Of a stretch of 64,000 bases of DNA, positions 8,003 through 17,658 are shown in pieces. The position numbers and the translations under genes were made by a program. Origin of the DNA: Lineus longissimus (Eukaryota; Nemertea; Pilidiophora; Heteronemertea; Lineidae); the NCBI RefSeq assembly GCF_910592395.1, contig NC_088319.1:4340001-4404000 (forward strand), read 5' to 3'. The first letter of the stretch is position 1, and each line of letters starts with the position of its first letter. The notes beneath the pieces are model-generated. The model was not told the origin of the DNA. It ran no database searches and saw only the letters and a program-made list of their open reading frames with translations.

Positions 8003-9214
8003 TTAATGTACAATACCTTTCACTTTCTCAAGTCCTACTAGTCCATCTGCCACAATATAGACAAGCATGTCATATTCTGTGTCAGAACTTCTGGTAAGTT
8101 CAAGTTGTAAACCATGTTTGATATTGCTCATGGCTGTTCCTGATCCATGCACTGAGTTATCTTCTGTACTTCTCAGATCAATCCACAGCGCATATTTATG
8201 TTTGTCGTAGAATTTTTCGACATCCATCATACAGCCTTCAGTGTGCTTAAGGTCTTCTGACATATAAAGTCGTTTGACTTCATCAAATTGATTATAGGCT
8301 TTCAATCCCGACTTGAATATACAGTGAGAAATTCCTTCTGAAGTAATGCTCACATTAGTGATGTCTGGATTTTGAAAACTTGTATTTTCTGCATCATACT
8401 CACTGAAATTTTTCTGGAAAAATATTAGGATGCCCTTTGTAGAAGCGCGATTGACATCTACATTGATATTCATTCGCTTATTCTTTCCAATTGACTCTGT
8501 TCTCAAAAGATGCACGTCTTCATACATCCATCTCATCTGAGAGTTATACACAGATTCAATGGTTTCAGCCAGGACATCAGAGGTGATTGTTTCATATTCA
8601 AGCTGAATATCAGTCACAGCATATGTCTTTGAGGATGCTGTTCCAGCGACAACATACTTTGCGTCATTGAATTTGATATCATACTCAATGGACTCCAAAA
8701 TAGCTGATGGGTAAAAGGGCGCATGTGTATCAAATAGTTCTGATTCAATAGGAATGCAGTAACGATCCTCAAAAGCTGTTTTAATGCCATCTTTTCGCTG
8801 ATCCTTCACAATCCCTTGTTGTACTCGATTCTTTCGCTGTTTCTCAGTGAGCCAAAAGTCCTTGAAGGTGTTGTAGATAAAAGCTTTATTCACCTCACTC
8901 ATGTGTTGACCTCCCAAGCTTGTGGTGATTCTTTCTACAATATTTCGACCTACATTAGCCACAAATGTAGCAGGTGTAGCATTGGCTGCATTGCTTGCTT
9001 TTGATGAGGTGGAAAGTTTAAACGTGAGCTTCATGCTTTCAGGGACAATCACTTGTCCTTTCTCAAGCTTCGGAATCTTCACATAAAGTGTTTCACCCGG
9101 ATTCACAGAATTAGGATTATGTGTAATGACCTCAACATTTCTTTTGGCTTTTAAGCCTCTTGATTCTTTATTTGTTCGATAAGGATCTAAGTATTTACCG
9201 TAGGACATGGCCAT
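8003..9214 (-). CDS. Major capsid protein, double jelly-roll (403 aa)
   Basis: An intact 403-residue frame of mostly beta character. Hallmarks are the N-terminal 'SVNPGETLYVKIPKL' region, 'NVGRNIVERITTSLGGQ' followed by a helix with 'FKDFWLTEKQRKN', and a second beta-rich half. These match the Polinton major capsid family, whose trimers form hexagonal capsomers. The ATG lies in TATAAATAAATGG, in a 32-nt AT-rich divergent promoter region shared with the plus-strand gene at 9247. It neighbours the packaging ATPase, as in other Polintons. Confidence 0.88.
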   Translation of the reverse strand: MAMSYGKYLDPYRTNKESRGLKAKRNVEVITHNPNSVNPGETLYVKIPKLEKGQVIVPESMKLTFKLSTSSKASNAANATPATFVANVGRNIVERITTSLGGQHMSEVNKAFIYNTFKDFWLTEKQRKNRVQQGIVKDQRKDGIKTAFEDRYCIPIESELFDTHAPFYPSAILESIEYDIKFNDAKYVVAGTASSKTYAVTDIQLEYETITSDVLAETIESVYNSQMRWMYEDVHLLRTESIGKNKRMNINVDVNRASTKGILIFFQKNFSEYDAENTSFQNPDITNVSITSEGISHCIFKSGLKAYNQFDEVKRLYMSEDLKHTEGCMMDVEKFYDKHKYALWIDLRSTEDNSVHGSGTAMSNIKHGLQLELTRSSDTEYDMLVYIVADGLVGLEKVKGIVH

Positions 9215-9246
9215 TTATTTATATAAAAAATAAAATGTTAAAATAA
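9215..9246. promoter_or_regulatory. Divergent promoter with TAAATG motifs on both strands
   Basis: Only 32 nt separate the major capsid gene (minus) and the 103-aa gene (plus). On each strand the start codon is embedded in the sequence (A)AATAAATG. Confidence 0.55.
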
Positions 9247-9558
9247 ATGAGTAACATGTGTACGATTAAGTTCAATGCTGAACAAGATGATCAAGCAGCA
9301 GCTATTGAGAATATAAAAGAAGACATCCTAAAGGTTAAAAACAGGTTTAAATTAGATCAGTTTGATGCTGGCGTTATGACAGTGACTAATGTCAATCTTA
9401 AAGTGGATCAACTTGAGACATCAGTAAATGACAGTTTCACCAAATTAGAAACATGGTGGGCTATTATTGGAACTTATTTAGACTATATGTTGACCCGTAG
9501 AAGATGGAAAGATGTACCAAAAGAAATGAAAAAAGCACCTTCATTGCAAATTGAGTAA
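9247..9558 (+). CDS. Small helical protein (103 aa), unknown
   Basis: Charged and helical, with a likely coiled coil over residues 15-70 (heptad-like 'NLKVDQLETSVNDSFTKLETW'). The tail is basic (RRRWKDVPKEMKK). No family is recognised. It is the only plus-strand gene whose ATG lies in AAAATAAATG, so it may be expressed with the structural genes. An AT-rich hairpin follows at 9561-9588, then the convergent integrase gene. Confidence 0.55.
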   Translation: MSNMCTIKFNAEQDDQAAAIENIKEDILKVKNRFKLDQFDAGVMTVTNVNLKVDQLETSVNDSFTKLETWWAIIGTYLDYMLTRRRWKDVPKEMKKAPSLQIE

Positions 9559-9560
9559 CA

Positions 9561-9588
9561 TGTTTATAATATGATTTTACATTATAAA
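9561..9588. terminator. AT-rich hairpin between convergent 9247 and integrase genes
   Basis: TTTATAAT pairs with ATTATAAA around a 10-nt loop, right after the stop codon at 9558. This is the third convergent junction in the element with such a structure. Confidence 0.45.
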
Positions 9589-9592
9589 TATC

Positions 9593-10621
9593 TTACTTCT
9601 TTCTCAACCGTGAGTCAATAATATTTTCAGGATCTAAGCCTTCTTTGTGTTTAATTGTTGACTCAATTTTAGCTTCTTTTTCAACGCGATCAACCTCTGA
9701 AGAAACAGACTCAAAATCTTTAGCGTTAGCGACGGGTGTAATTTTTTGTAAGTGATCAAGTCTAACTCTTTCATCATCATTCAATACTGCATGCACTCCC
9801 TCAATATTTTTTACAGTGTAAGTTCTATTGGACCATATTTGTTTGTAACCTTTAGTAAATATAGGTCTTTTTAACTTCTTTCTAACACTTTCACCTATTT
9901 TAAATTTGTATTCAACTGGCATAGACTTTTCAGCATTTAATTCAATCAACTCACTTTCATGATGCGCAGCTTCATTTGGACTATAGTCTAAAATTCCTCT
10001 ATGTGGCCTACTATTGTAAGCTGAAATGTACTCTTGCAAATGATCAACCCATTTAACTGAATTTCGTTCTGTAAAGTCCTTGAATATCATCTCTTTAATG
10101 GTTCTAGATAGTCTGTCAATAAGTCCTAGAGCATGATGATCTCCTATGTCCACTGTATCGTGCTTGATGTTTAACTCTTTGAATAGGTCTTGTACTGGCT
10201 TATTTAGGAATTCATTGCCTGAGTCTGTAATAATAAGTGTGATTGGGCTCGCAAGTGTGTAAATTTTTTCAAAGCCATTTTTCACTTCAAATTTTGTCTT
10301 ATTTTTTAAAGCTTCAGCATAGGCTTTTCTAGTAAATGTATCAATAGCAAGAAGTATCCATTTGTAACCTTTATTTTGTCTTGAGTAATTTGACATGTCT
10401 AAAAGATCCATGAACCATAGAGCATTCTCACGATAGGCTATAATGTGAGCCTGAATCTTTCGTGGCTGCTTTTCGTGAAGCTGATAACGTTTTTGCTGCT
10501 TTACAAATGCATCAATGTCATCAAATTTTATGCTAGGATCTTTCTTCTTCATGATCTTATAAAATTTTAAAGCAGATGGATAGTAGTACTTCGCATATTC
10601 TTCTTGCATTACAGATGACAT
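9593..10621 (-). CDS. Retroviral-type integrase, rve domain (342 aa)
   Basis: Catalytic Asp72 (in MDLLDM), Asp133 (TDSGNEF) and an acidic residue at 169 (GLIDRLSRTIK) are spaced DD35. The third acidic residue is Asp, not the usual Glu. A core 'LLAIDTFTRKAYA' and the C-terminal SH3-like stretch 'YTVKNIEGVHAVLNDDERVRLDHLQKI' complete the fold. The enzyme would insert element DNA into the host chromosome and make short target duplications. The ATG follows AAATAAAT by two bases. The frame is complete. Confidence 0.9.
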   Translation of the reverse strand: MSSVMQEEYAKYYYPSALKFYKIMKKKDPSIKFDDIDAFVKQQKRYQLHEKQPRKIQAHIIAYRENALWFMDLLDMSNYSRQNKGYKWILLAIDTFTRKAYAEALKNKTKFEVKNGFEKIYTLASPITLIITDSGNEFLNKPVQDLFKELNIKHDTVDIGDHHALGLIDRLSRTIKEMIFKDFTERNSVKWVDHLQEYISAYNSRPHRGILDYSPNEAAHHESELIELNAEKSMPVEYKFKIGESVRKKLKRPIFTKGYKQIWSNRTYTVKNIEGVHAVLNDDERVRLDHLQKITPVANAKDFESVSSEVDRVEKEAKIESTIKHKEGLDPENIIDSRLRKK

Positions 10622-10628
10622 ATTTATT

Positions 10629-11939
10629 TTAGAGAATATTTTGAACTAAAAGACCTACAGTAATTAATCCTATTGTAAATGGTAGATGACTGCTCTCACT
10701 AACGCTCGCTTCGCTCGCTGTGCTCACTGTAGCTGATTCACTCACTGAACTCACAGTACTTGCCACACGCCCCGCTTGTGAGGGTGAACTTGGTGAACGT
10801 GGTGAACTTGGTGGAGCGAGCGAAGCGAGCGTTGTGCTCGCTTGTCGCTTTTTTCTGACATTGATATGTGAGTTGATGCCAAAATTTGTATTTTCTGTAG
10901 CAGTTAACAGAGAGTTATTATACCCTTCAATCGTACCAATATGTAAACGCATATGACTCGGTACAAGTTGTAATCCTAAACCTACAGCAAAGTCTAATCG
11001 TGAACCAACTTTTTCTAAGGCGTTCGCATACGATTGTTTAGACCGGATTAAAATACTAGCCGTCTGAAATGTTTTGATGGAATCGACTAACGTTTGACCT
11101 TGAATCGCATCTTCCACTAAAATTCCGAACTGCTTTTGCGCATCTAAGGAGTCTAAAATGTCTTGCCTGATCATGGTTTGTGCACCCAGGATGCAATACA
11201 CATATGTTCTAATCGATTCATTGATTCTACTCATGCCTGCTTTAGTCAATCCTTGACTGTCTAAAGTGATAAAATTTGTCCAATCGTCTGAGTAAATGAA
11301 AGATAATGTGTCAATATAGAGCCTGCGATGATCAGCATACACATACCCCTTTTTGTCTGCATTAAACGGAAACTTACTTGGGTCACTTAAGTAATAGTTA
11401 CCATTGTCCATTACGATGTCTAATGCTTGCATTTTGCCTTTGTGAAAGTAGTTGAAGTCTACAGAGGCAAATTCAAGCTTTAAATTTTCATATGCTTGTG
11501 TGTGATAGGGGTTCTTCTTTGAATTAAAGTCAGGATTTCCTGGTAAAGGAATTTTTAGCTGATGTAATATCTTTCTGATGGTAAAGTACACATGGAATCT
11601 AAAGATACTCTGTACTAAAGGGTCAGCATGGTTAACATGATTGTGCCATGACACACCGCAGCCAGATGTCGCACAAAATAATGCAAATTTAAATTGGTTG
11701 TCCCAGTTATCCATGGCCGCATTTTTTAAATAGTCTTGCACTTGTGCATAACTTGAAAATATTCGTGGAGGCGATTTATCTGGGAAAATATCAATTGTAT
11801 CGTATTCAAAGCTTTGATGTGGTGCTACTTGAATGTGATGATGAATGAAAGGATCTTTGGTTAAAGAATTATTCTTGTAAGTGACAGGATAATTTGCTTC
11901 TGAGTTAAATTTAAGATATGTAGGAAATGTTTCTATTTA
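10629..11939 (-). CDS. Large conserved Polinton protein, start codon changed to ATA
   Basis: The open frame runs from 11939 to the stop at 10629, about 436 codons. The expected start in the usual leader (AAATAAAT) reads ATA instead of ATG; the first in-frame ATG lies far downstream near 11714. Conserved-looking blocks include 'FKFALFCATSGCGVSWHNH', 'IFRFHVYFTIRKIL' and 'GMSRINESIRTYVYCILGAQ', which I recognise from a large protein common in Polintons, probably structural, of uncertain function. The C-terminal third is Ser/Ala/Pro low-complexity and contains two copies of the GC palindrome. A single hydrophobic segment ends the protein. Confidence 0.65.
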
Positions 11940-11967
11940 TTTATGTTAAAATTTTTACAGCACAGCG

Positions 11968-12910
11968 CAAGGAGGATACCGCGGTGACGTCACGGCTTTT
12001 CCACGATGGCGCTGCATATTGTAAACAAACTCGATCCACGGCCAAGGGAAAATCAAGTCATCAAAAAAGTTAGATTTTTCGCATCAAGTCAGAGTTATTA
12101 GTACTTTTCTGCTATGAAATAAGTCTTCAGACAATAAGCTATCATTTGAATAATGAAAAGTGCTGTTTTGATGGGGAAAAATAGGGTTTTTTAAACCAAA
12201 TAGCCGGCACCGATCTTCCAAAATTAGCGATGGTTTCAAAACAGTCTCCCAGATATGGGGCAATCTCTTTATTATCATAATGGGATTTGGAGGCATGTTT
12301 ACAGATTTTACAAGTTCGAGACCTGTAATACCTAAAACTGGCATAGATCCCCATAGATCCCCTCTATTTGACGAGTTAGCGCCCCTATAAGATCATGCAT
12401 TTTCGGACACTAGAACGAAATCTTCCTGCGGATATCGCGGTTTAGGTGATGATTTAAGGAGAAATTGACTGTTCTTAGAGTTGTATGGGACAGAAATGTG
12501 TTCATACTTCATGAACACATGAATATATTATGATATGGGCGGGCTTCTAAGTCAAAACAATAACAAACTCAACTGCATCTCTACTGTATATTGCGTAGTG
12601 TATTGCCTAGTGTATTTCGTAGTGTATTTTAGCGGAGACATTATTTCCGCACTTTGGCCACGCCAAACGTCTTTTTTATTCGTGGAAGTTAATCTGCTCT
12701 GTAAATTTTATTTTACACAGGAAGAATCCATACTAGGTATTGCAATATTTCATGTCTATTGGTGTTTTTGTGTACAGGAGCGCACCAGACAGTGAGACGT
12801 GGAGATGTGTTCAGTGCTGGTGCTGTCAGTAGACTGAATCTGATTGGCCATAGCGATCACTAATATGGGTCGGGATCACGTGATGTGACGTCACCGCGGT
12901 ATCCTCCTTG
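11968..12910. mobile_element. Non-autonomous DNA transposon, 943 bp, with 9-bp target duplication
   Basis: The ends are inverted repeats of about 25 bp starting CAAGGAGGATACCGCGGTGA. The direct repeat AGCACAGCG flanks it at 11959-11967 and 12911-12919. A 9-bp duplication is typical of Mutator-like elements; the family call is tentative. There is no transposase frame inside. It entered the short spacer between the polymerase 3' end and the 10629 gene without breaking either frame. Confidence 0.85.
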
Positions 12911-12955
12911 AGCACAGCGAGTAATGTCCAAGAGCCAAATCAACATTCAACAGAA

Positions 12956-15900
12956 TTATTCGAATTTAAGTTCATTGTACTTCTGTTTATTGTCAAATTT
13001 GGCCATTGAGTGTAAGACAGAAATATCGTGGTCTGATTCTCTAAAATTACACCATTTTTCTTCACATGTGCTGTACTTATATTTAGAGACACATCTTTGT
13101 GAAAATTCATCCCATAGATCGAATGATTCTTCAGTGTCAGATATTGTATGTAATATTTGACCTATAAATATCCAATTTCTGTATGTAGATGATCTTTCAT
13201 ATGACAATAAATCTAGTAGTATTTTACAATGCTCGAGATTATTGTCAAATTCTACATCATCGTCATCATATTTTTTGGCTTGTCTTTCTGCTTCAAGTCT
13301 TTCGGAAACAAGCGTCATAGCATATTTTTTCCTCACTTTTTTGTTAATGTCATTCTTGTTCAATCTTAGTAATTGTATCAACTCAGTTAATGTGAAGTCG
13401 TTTTTAATTTCATTAAGATTTGAGTCTATTATTTTAGTGACTAGATATGGATGAGAGTCTGTCTTCTTTCGAGAGCCATACATTAACCAAGGCACACTAA
13501 TAACAGCTGCATCCAAAACTTCTTGATTGAACAGACTATTCACACTTTTTTTAATAAGGCATATAAGTTCTCTATGCTCCCGATTTATTATTCGACAATA
13601 AGGAAAATGTAAGTGAATACCATTTGATAATTTGATATCTTTAGTTGATATAGGCTTTTCTAAGACAAAACATTCTAATGCTTTTTCTGGCAGATCTTTA
13701 ATGTGTTCGCGAAGGAATTTTTGGTAAATTTCAATAACTCCCATGAGCTGGTCATTTGTGTACAGATGTTCAGTATTTTTATAGTCAGACGGGTCCATTT
13801 TTATGTCAAGATCAACGATGATTGAATCGTATCCATCTAGCGGACGTCTTCTTTCAGCTAATCCAATGTCACACCCCATTTCAATGCATTCTGTATATAA
13901 TTTTATGAATTCGAGTTCATCATCGTCACTAATGTAAAACGTTCCTTTTGGGTTGTATACACCGATGTGTGTGTATGCTTCTCCTCTATATTCATCTCTT
14001 CTATAACGCTGTTTAAGAAATTTATTCACGATGTGTGTTTCATACTGTCTTTCTATAACAAATCTGTCTAGAATGTGTTTAGTAAGTTTGTAATGCCCTA
14101 AAGCTAAGGTTGAAATACCATCTGGTAAAGTTACTCGCTTGTCATCATTTGAATCTAAAGCCACTTTGGTGACTTGTTCAGTGTAAAGTTTATGATGACG
14201 ACTTCGAAACACTTTCATACTTTTTTCGATTGGAGCCTTGTCCAAGAGCACAGACTTGTAGTTTTCGAAGGTGATGTCCTTGACAATCACATTCTTCTTG
14301 ACACCTTTGCATTTCTTAATTTGCTTTTCATCTGTGGTGTAGGAATACAGCTTAGATCTTAAGGCGATGAACTCGGTGATGGCATGTCCAGCTTCTTCGT
14401 CTTTGAACTTGCCAATTACTTTCTTATTTGCATCTGAAAACAGTGCATGATCTTTTGGAAAATTTGAAAAGTCAAATAATTCTGCATCTTCATGCAAGTC
14501 TTGATACAAATCGGGGGTTTCGATATGGTAGACTAATGAGTCAGTGTCAGTGTAAAGCAGTTGTGCTTTGTCTCCATACTTTTTCATCATATGATTATAG
14601 TGGAAGTCATACATGTGTATTTTTGAGAGATCTAAAATTGTTTGACCCATAAATATTGGCTTATTGAGATAGACATTTGCTTTTTGTCTCTCAACCATGA
14701 CTAGATCTTCTCCAAAAATTTTATGCGACTTATAGTTATTCGAATTGACTAATTTTCGAAGCTGATTGACAACTGTGGCTAAAGAAATGTCTTTTCTGTC
14801 TCTTACAGACTCCATTGTCTTTCCAAAGCATGAATTGTTCATCAATTTGAAGAAGTCCTTTTCGAAGTCATTATTAGCATTTGCACGTTGACTTGTGTTT
14901 AAGTCAATGTACTCTTTCAAAAAGTATGACTCTGTGTAGGAAATTCCTCTGTGAATCTTAGTCAATATGAGACCTTGACTCAAATAGAACTTCAAGGCCT
15001 TGTGGTGCACAATATAATTTTTCTTGTCTTGCAAGTTAGGAATGAGCTTATCATTCTTGTGCTCAGGGGCAAGAGGATAGTCATTGTGCAAGTTGTGTAA
15101 ATGCTTAGGATATTCTAAGTCAACTTCAAGTGTGCACGGGATGTCTTGCCAATTTCTCAATTGAAAGCGGGACATCCAGCAAAAATTAGAATGTGGTAAT
15201 TTTTCACTCATCGCCAAGCCATACAAATTATTTGCATCCAAATTGACGATGACGGATTTACCTTCTTCAGCTTTTGCGTATCTGTGACTTGCTTGACATA
15301 TTCCTCCTCGAATACCACATTCGAAGAAGTTGTACTTATCCACATATGTGAGGAGTTCAATCTCAACATCAGTCTTTTTAAGCATAGCTTGCCAAGACAG
15401 TCCTGAGGCCGAATAAGTCCACACTGGATCTAAATTATAGATGTCCATGCAAGTCTGTCTGAAATTTTCAAGGATATCAGCTAGTAGAAGTACATCAGTT
15501 CTCAAATACACTTCATGGTAATCTCTGAATGTTTTGCATCCAAATTTTTTCCATACATGTTGTGCGTGTGAGTACTCTTCTTGGGTTATTCCAGCATTAT
15601 TGAATGTGGAATAAAATGCGTCAATCGAAGGTAATTCAGTCTGTTCAAATTTTTCAGATGAATTAACCCATTCATAAGGATATACTCCTTTTCTAGTTAA
15701 TAGGTCAAATTGTTCATCTTTGTAATATTTTGACAGATGCTTTTTCTCTGTGTTTGGCAAATTCTTTGCTAGATTTGCTAGAGATGACTGCATGAGTCTA
15801 TATGAATCAAGGAATCTGATCGACAATCTCTTCCCATCTTCAACATGTAGCACCTTACTGAAAGATATATAGTTTTCGCTATTACTCGCGATCACTTTAA

Positions 15901-16432
15901 GCTGTCCTTTAAGATGTTTCACAAACAGATGAGCATAATAGCCTGACAGATTGTGTAAATAGACAGGTATGAAGTTTGGAGCTTGAAATTGAAGGTTACA
16001 AATTTTATGTGCTGCTCCTCTGTATTCGCCTGTGAAATGATTGTGATCACGCACTTTGAAATTTTGTGCTGTGAAATCTTTGTCACAGAGATAACATTTT
16101 CCAGCTGACTCATAGTTATCCTGTTGTACTTGTGTTAATACTTCCATAGCTTTAGATTGGCTAAAGAACTTGTCATAAATTTTATATACGACTTTTTCAA
16201 GTTCTTCACAGAATCTTTCTCCTATATTTTCGCTAGGATCATCAATGTCAAAGCTATATTCTACTAAGAGATTTCTAGCTTTAATTTGATCTTTATCAAA
16301 TACAACATAGAAGCTAAATGAGTTAGGAATGTGTTCCTGAATTTGCTCAGTTTTTTCACCTAATTGTCGGTCAACTTCCTTCAAAGTAGACTCAAAATCA
16401 GCTACTATAAAGACAGGGTGCTTTTGCTCCAT
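12956..16432 (-). CDS. Protein-primed DNA polymerase B fused to an AEP primase domain (main open part, 1158 codons)
   Basis: Polymerase part, residues 1-790. It has Exo I (ADFE, 11-14), an endonuclease-VII-like zinc patch (Cys113, Cys116, His130-132), Exo III (YLRTD, 309-313), motif A (DANNLYG, 399-405), motif B (KLMNNSCFG, 529-537), motif C (YTDTDS, 627-632), KLYSY (694-698) and the canonical family end 'TLALGHY'. The Exo II motif reads HNLSGYY where the family has HN..GYD, so the catalytic Asp is Tyr166. Residues ~830-1000 are an AEP primase with DLD (874-876), GIHLHF (938-943) and VLDAAV (972-977). A PriCT-2-like domain (~1078-1150) follows. No SF3 helicase follows. The start at 16432 is only the start of the longest open piece; the gene continues upstream at 16433-16695 and 17659-19006. 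Confidence 0.9.
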   Translation of the reverse strand: MEQKHPVFIVADFESTLKEVDRQLGEKTEQIQEHIPNSFSFYVVFDKDQIKARNLLVEYSFDIDDPSENIGERFCEELEKVVYKIYDKFFSQSKAMEVLTQVQQDNYESAGKCYLCDKDFTAQNFKVRDHNHFTGEYRGAAHKICNLQFQAPNFIPVYLHNLSGYYAHLFVKHLKGQLKVIASNSENYISFSKVLHVEDGKRLSIRFLDSYRLMQSSLANLAKNLPNTEKKHLSKYYKDEQFDLLTRKGVYPYEWVNSSEKFEQTELPSIDAFYSTFNNAGITQEEYSHAQHVWKKFGCKTFRDYHEVYLRTDVLLLADILENFRQTCMDIYNLDPVWTYSASGLSWQAMLKKTDVEIELLTYVDKYNFFECGIRGGICQASHRYAKAEEGKSVIVNLDANNLYGLAMSEKLPHSNFCWMSRFQLRNWQDIPCTLEVDLEYPKHLHNLHNDYPLAPEHKNDKLIPNLQDKKNYIVHHKALKFYLSQGLILTKIHRGISYTESYFLKEYIDLNTSQRANANNDFEKDFFKLMNNSCFGKTMESVRDRKDISLATVVNQLRKLVNSNNYKSHKIFGEDLVMVERQKANVYLNKPIFMGQTILDLSKIHMYDFHYNHMMKKYGDKAQLLYTDTDSLVYHIETPDLYQDLHEDAELFDFSNFPKDHALFSDANKKVIGKFKDEEAGHAITEFIALRSKLYSYTTDEKQIKKCKGVKKNVIVKDITFENYKSVLLDKAPIEKSMKVFRSRHHKLYTEQVTKVALDSNDDKRVTLPDGISTLALGHYKLTKHILDRFVIERQYETHIVNKFLKQRYRRDEYRGEAYTHIGVYNPKGTFYISDDDELEFIKLYTECIEMGCDIGLAERRRPLDGYDSIIVDLDIKMDPSDYKNTEHLYTNDQLMGVIEIYQKFLREHIKDLPEKALECFVLEKPISTKDIKLSNGIHLHFPYCRIINREHRELICLIKKSVNSLFNQEVLDAAVISVPWLMYGSRKKTDSHPYLVTKIIDSNLNEIKNDFTLTELIQLLRLNKNDINKKVRKKYAMTLVSERLEAERQAKKYDDDDVEFDNNLEHCKILLDLLSYERSSTYRNWIFIGQILHTISDTEESFDLWDEFSQRCVSKYKYSTCEEKWCNFRESDHDISVLHSMAKFDNKQKYNELKFE

Positions 16433-16695
16433 TTTTTTATCTTTAAATAGTAGGAGGTTTGTATGACAATTAGGAATACTAACTTTTACACATTCAAACT
16501 GTTTGCAGTTCTCAAGATGTTAATTGTATCGTACATCAAGAAATTCACTCGTTGATGCTGAAATAATTTTCATGCATCTGAAGCAAACTTTGACTTGTCC
16601 ATCACGTTTTGAATGTGAGGCAGATACAAGTCTTGAGAAGTTTTTGATCCAAGCGTAATGGTAATTAGCATCGTCTTGGATGTCTTCCATGCACT
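16433..16695 (-). pseudogene. Polymerase B middle segment with in-frame stop
   Basis: The same frame as the 12956-16432 ORF continues upstream to the foldback insertion. It encodes the Polinton polymerase stretch 'YHYAWIKNFSRLVS' and a zinc-finger-like C-x2-C (CFRC) with a later HLENC. A TAA at 16520-16522 interrupts this finger. It shows that the ATG at 16432 is internal to the gene. Confidence 0.85.
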
Positions 16696-16705
16696 CATTT
16701 TCTGG

Positions 16706-17658
16706 GTTACAGGAAAATCCGTCCCCGGATAATTCGTCCCCGGAAAATTCGTCCCCGCAAATTCGTCCCCGGATAATTCGTCCCCAAGGAAAATTCGTCC
16801 CCGGAAAATTCGTCCCCGAGGATAATTCGTCCCCGAGGATAATTCGTCCCCGGAAAATTTGTCCCCGAGGATAATTCGTCCCTGGAAAGTTCGTCCCCGA
16901 GGATAATTCGTCCCTAGAATATTTTACAAAGTTGAAAGTTGGGGGTTACAGGAAATATATAGAATATATATAGAATATTTTACAAAGTTGAAAGTTTCTG
17001 ACTTTACTTTCTAAGTCTTGTCGAATGGACTGTAGTAATAACTACTACTTTCGATTTTTCTCATTCAGTGTAACACCTCTCTTTACTACCATACAGCTAG
17101 TTACCTCCCCCACTATTTTTATAGTAGGTAGAAGTAGGCAGGCGAAATATTTTATTGAAGAATTTTGAGCTTTTCTTTCATTTTGACCAGTAAAAATACT
17201 TATTTGAAAAAAAAAAATTATTTCCCCTGCCTACCTCTACCTACTATGAAAAGAGTGGAGTAGGTAACTAGCTAGTAGGGTAGTAAGGAGAGATATAATG
17301 AATGAGAAAAGTCGAAAGTAGTAAGTAGTAGTTATTACTAGAAAGTAATGTCAGAAACTTTCAATTGTTGTTTGATTTTCCGGGGACGAATTATCTTTGA
17401 GGACAAATTTCTCAGGGACGAATTATCCTAGGGGACATATTTTCCGGGGACGAAATTTTCCTCGGGGACGAATTTTCCAGGGACGAATTATCCTCGGGGA
17501 CGAATTCTCCAGGGACGAATTATCCTCGGGGATGAATTATCCGGGGACGAATTTTCCTCGAGGACGAATTTTCCGGGGACGAATTTTCCTAGGGGACGAA
17601 TTTTCCGGGGACGAGTTTTCCGGGGACGAATTTTCTGGGGACGAATTTTCCTAGAGCC
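16706..17658. mobile_element. Foldback element, 953 bp, with minisatellite arms and 10-bp target duplication
   Basis: Two arms of about 450 bp are inverted copies. Each outer ~200 bp is an array of AATTCGTCCCCGG-type units. Each inner part carries matching sequence around 'GTAATAACTACTACTTTCG' and 'AGTAGGTAGAAGTAGGCAGG'. The direct repeat CATTTTCTGG lies at 16696-16705 and 17659-17668. ORFs across it are artefacts of the repeats. It splits the polymerase gene. Confidence 0.85.
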
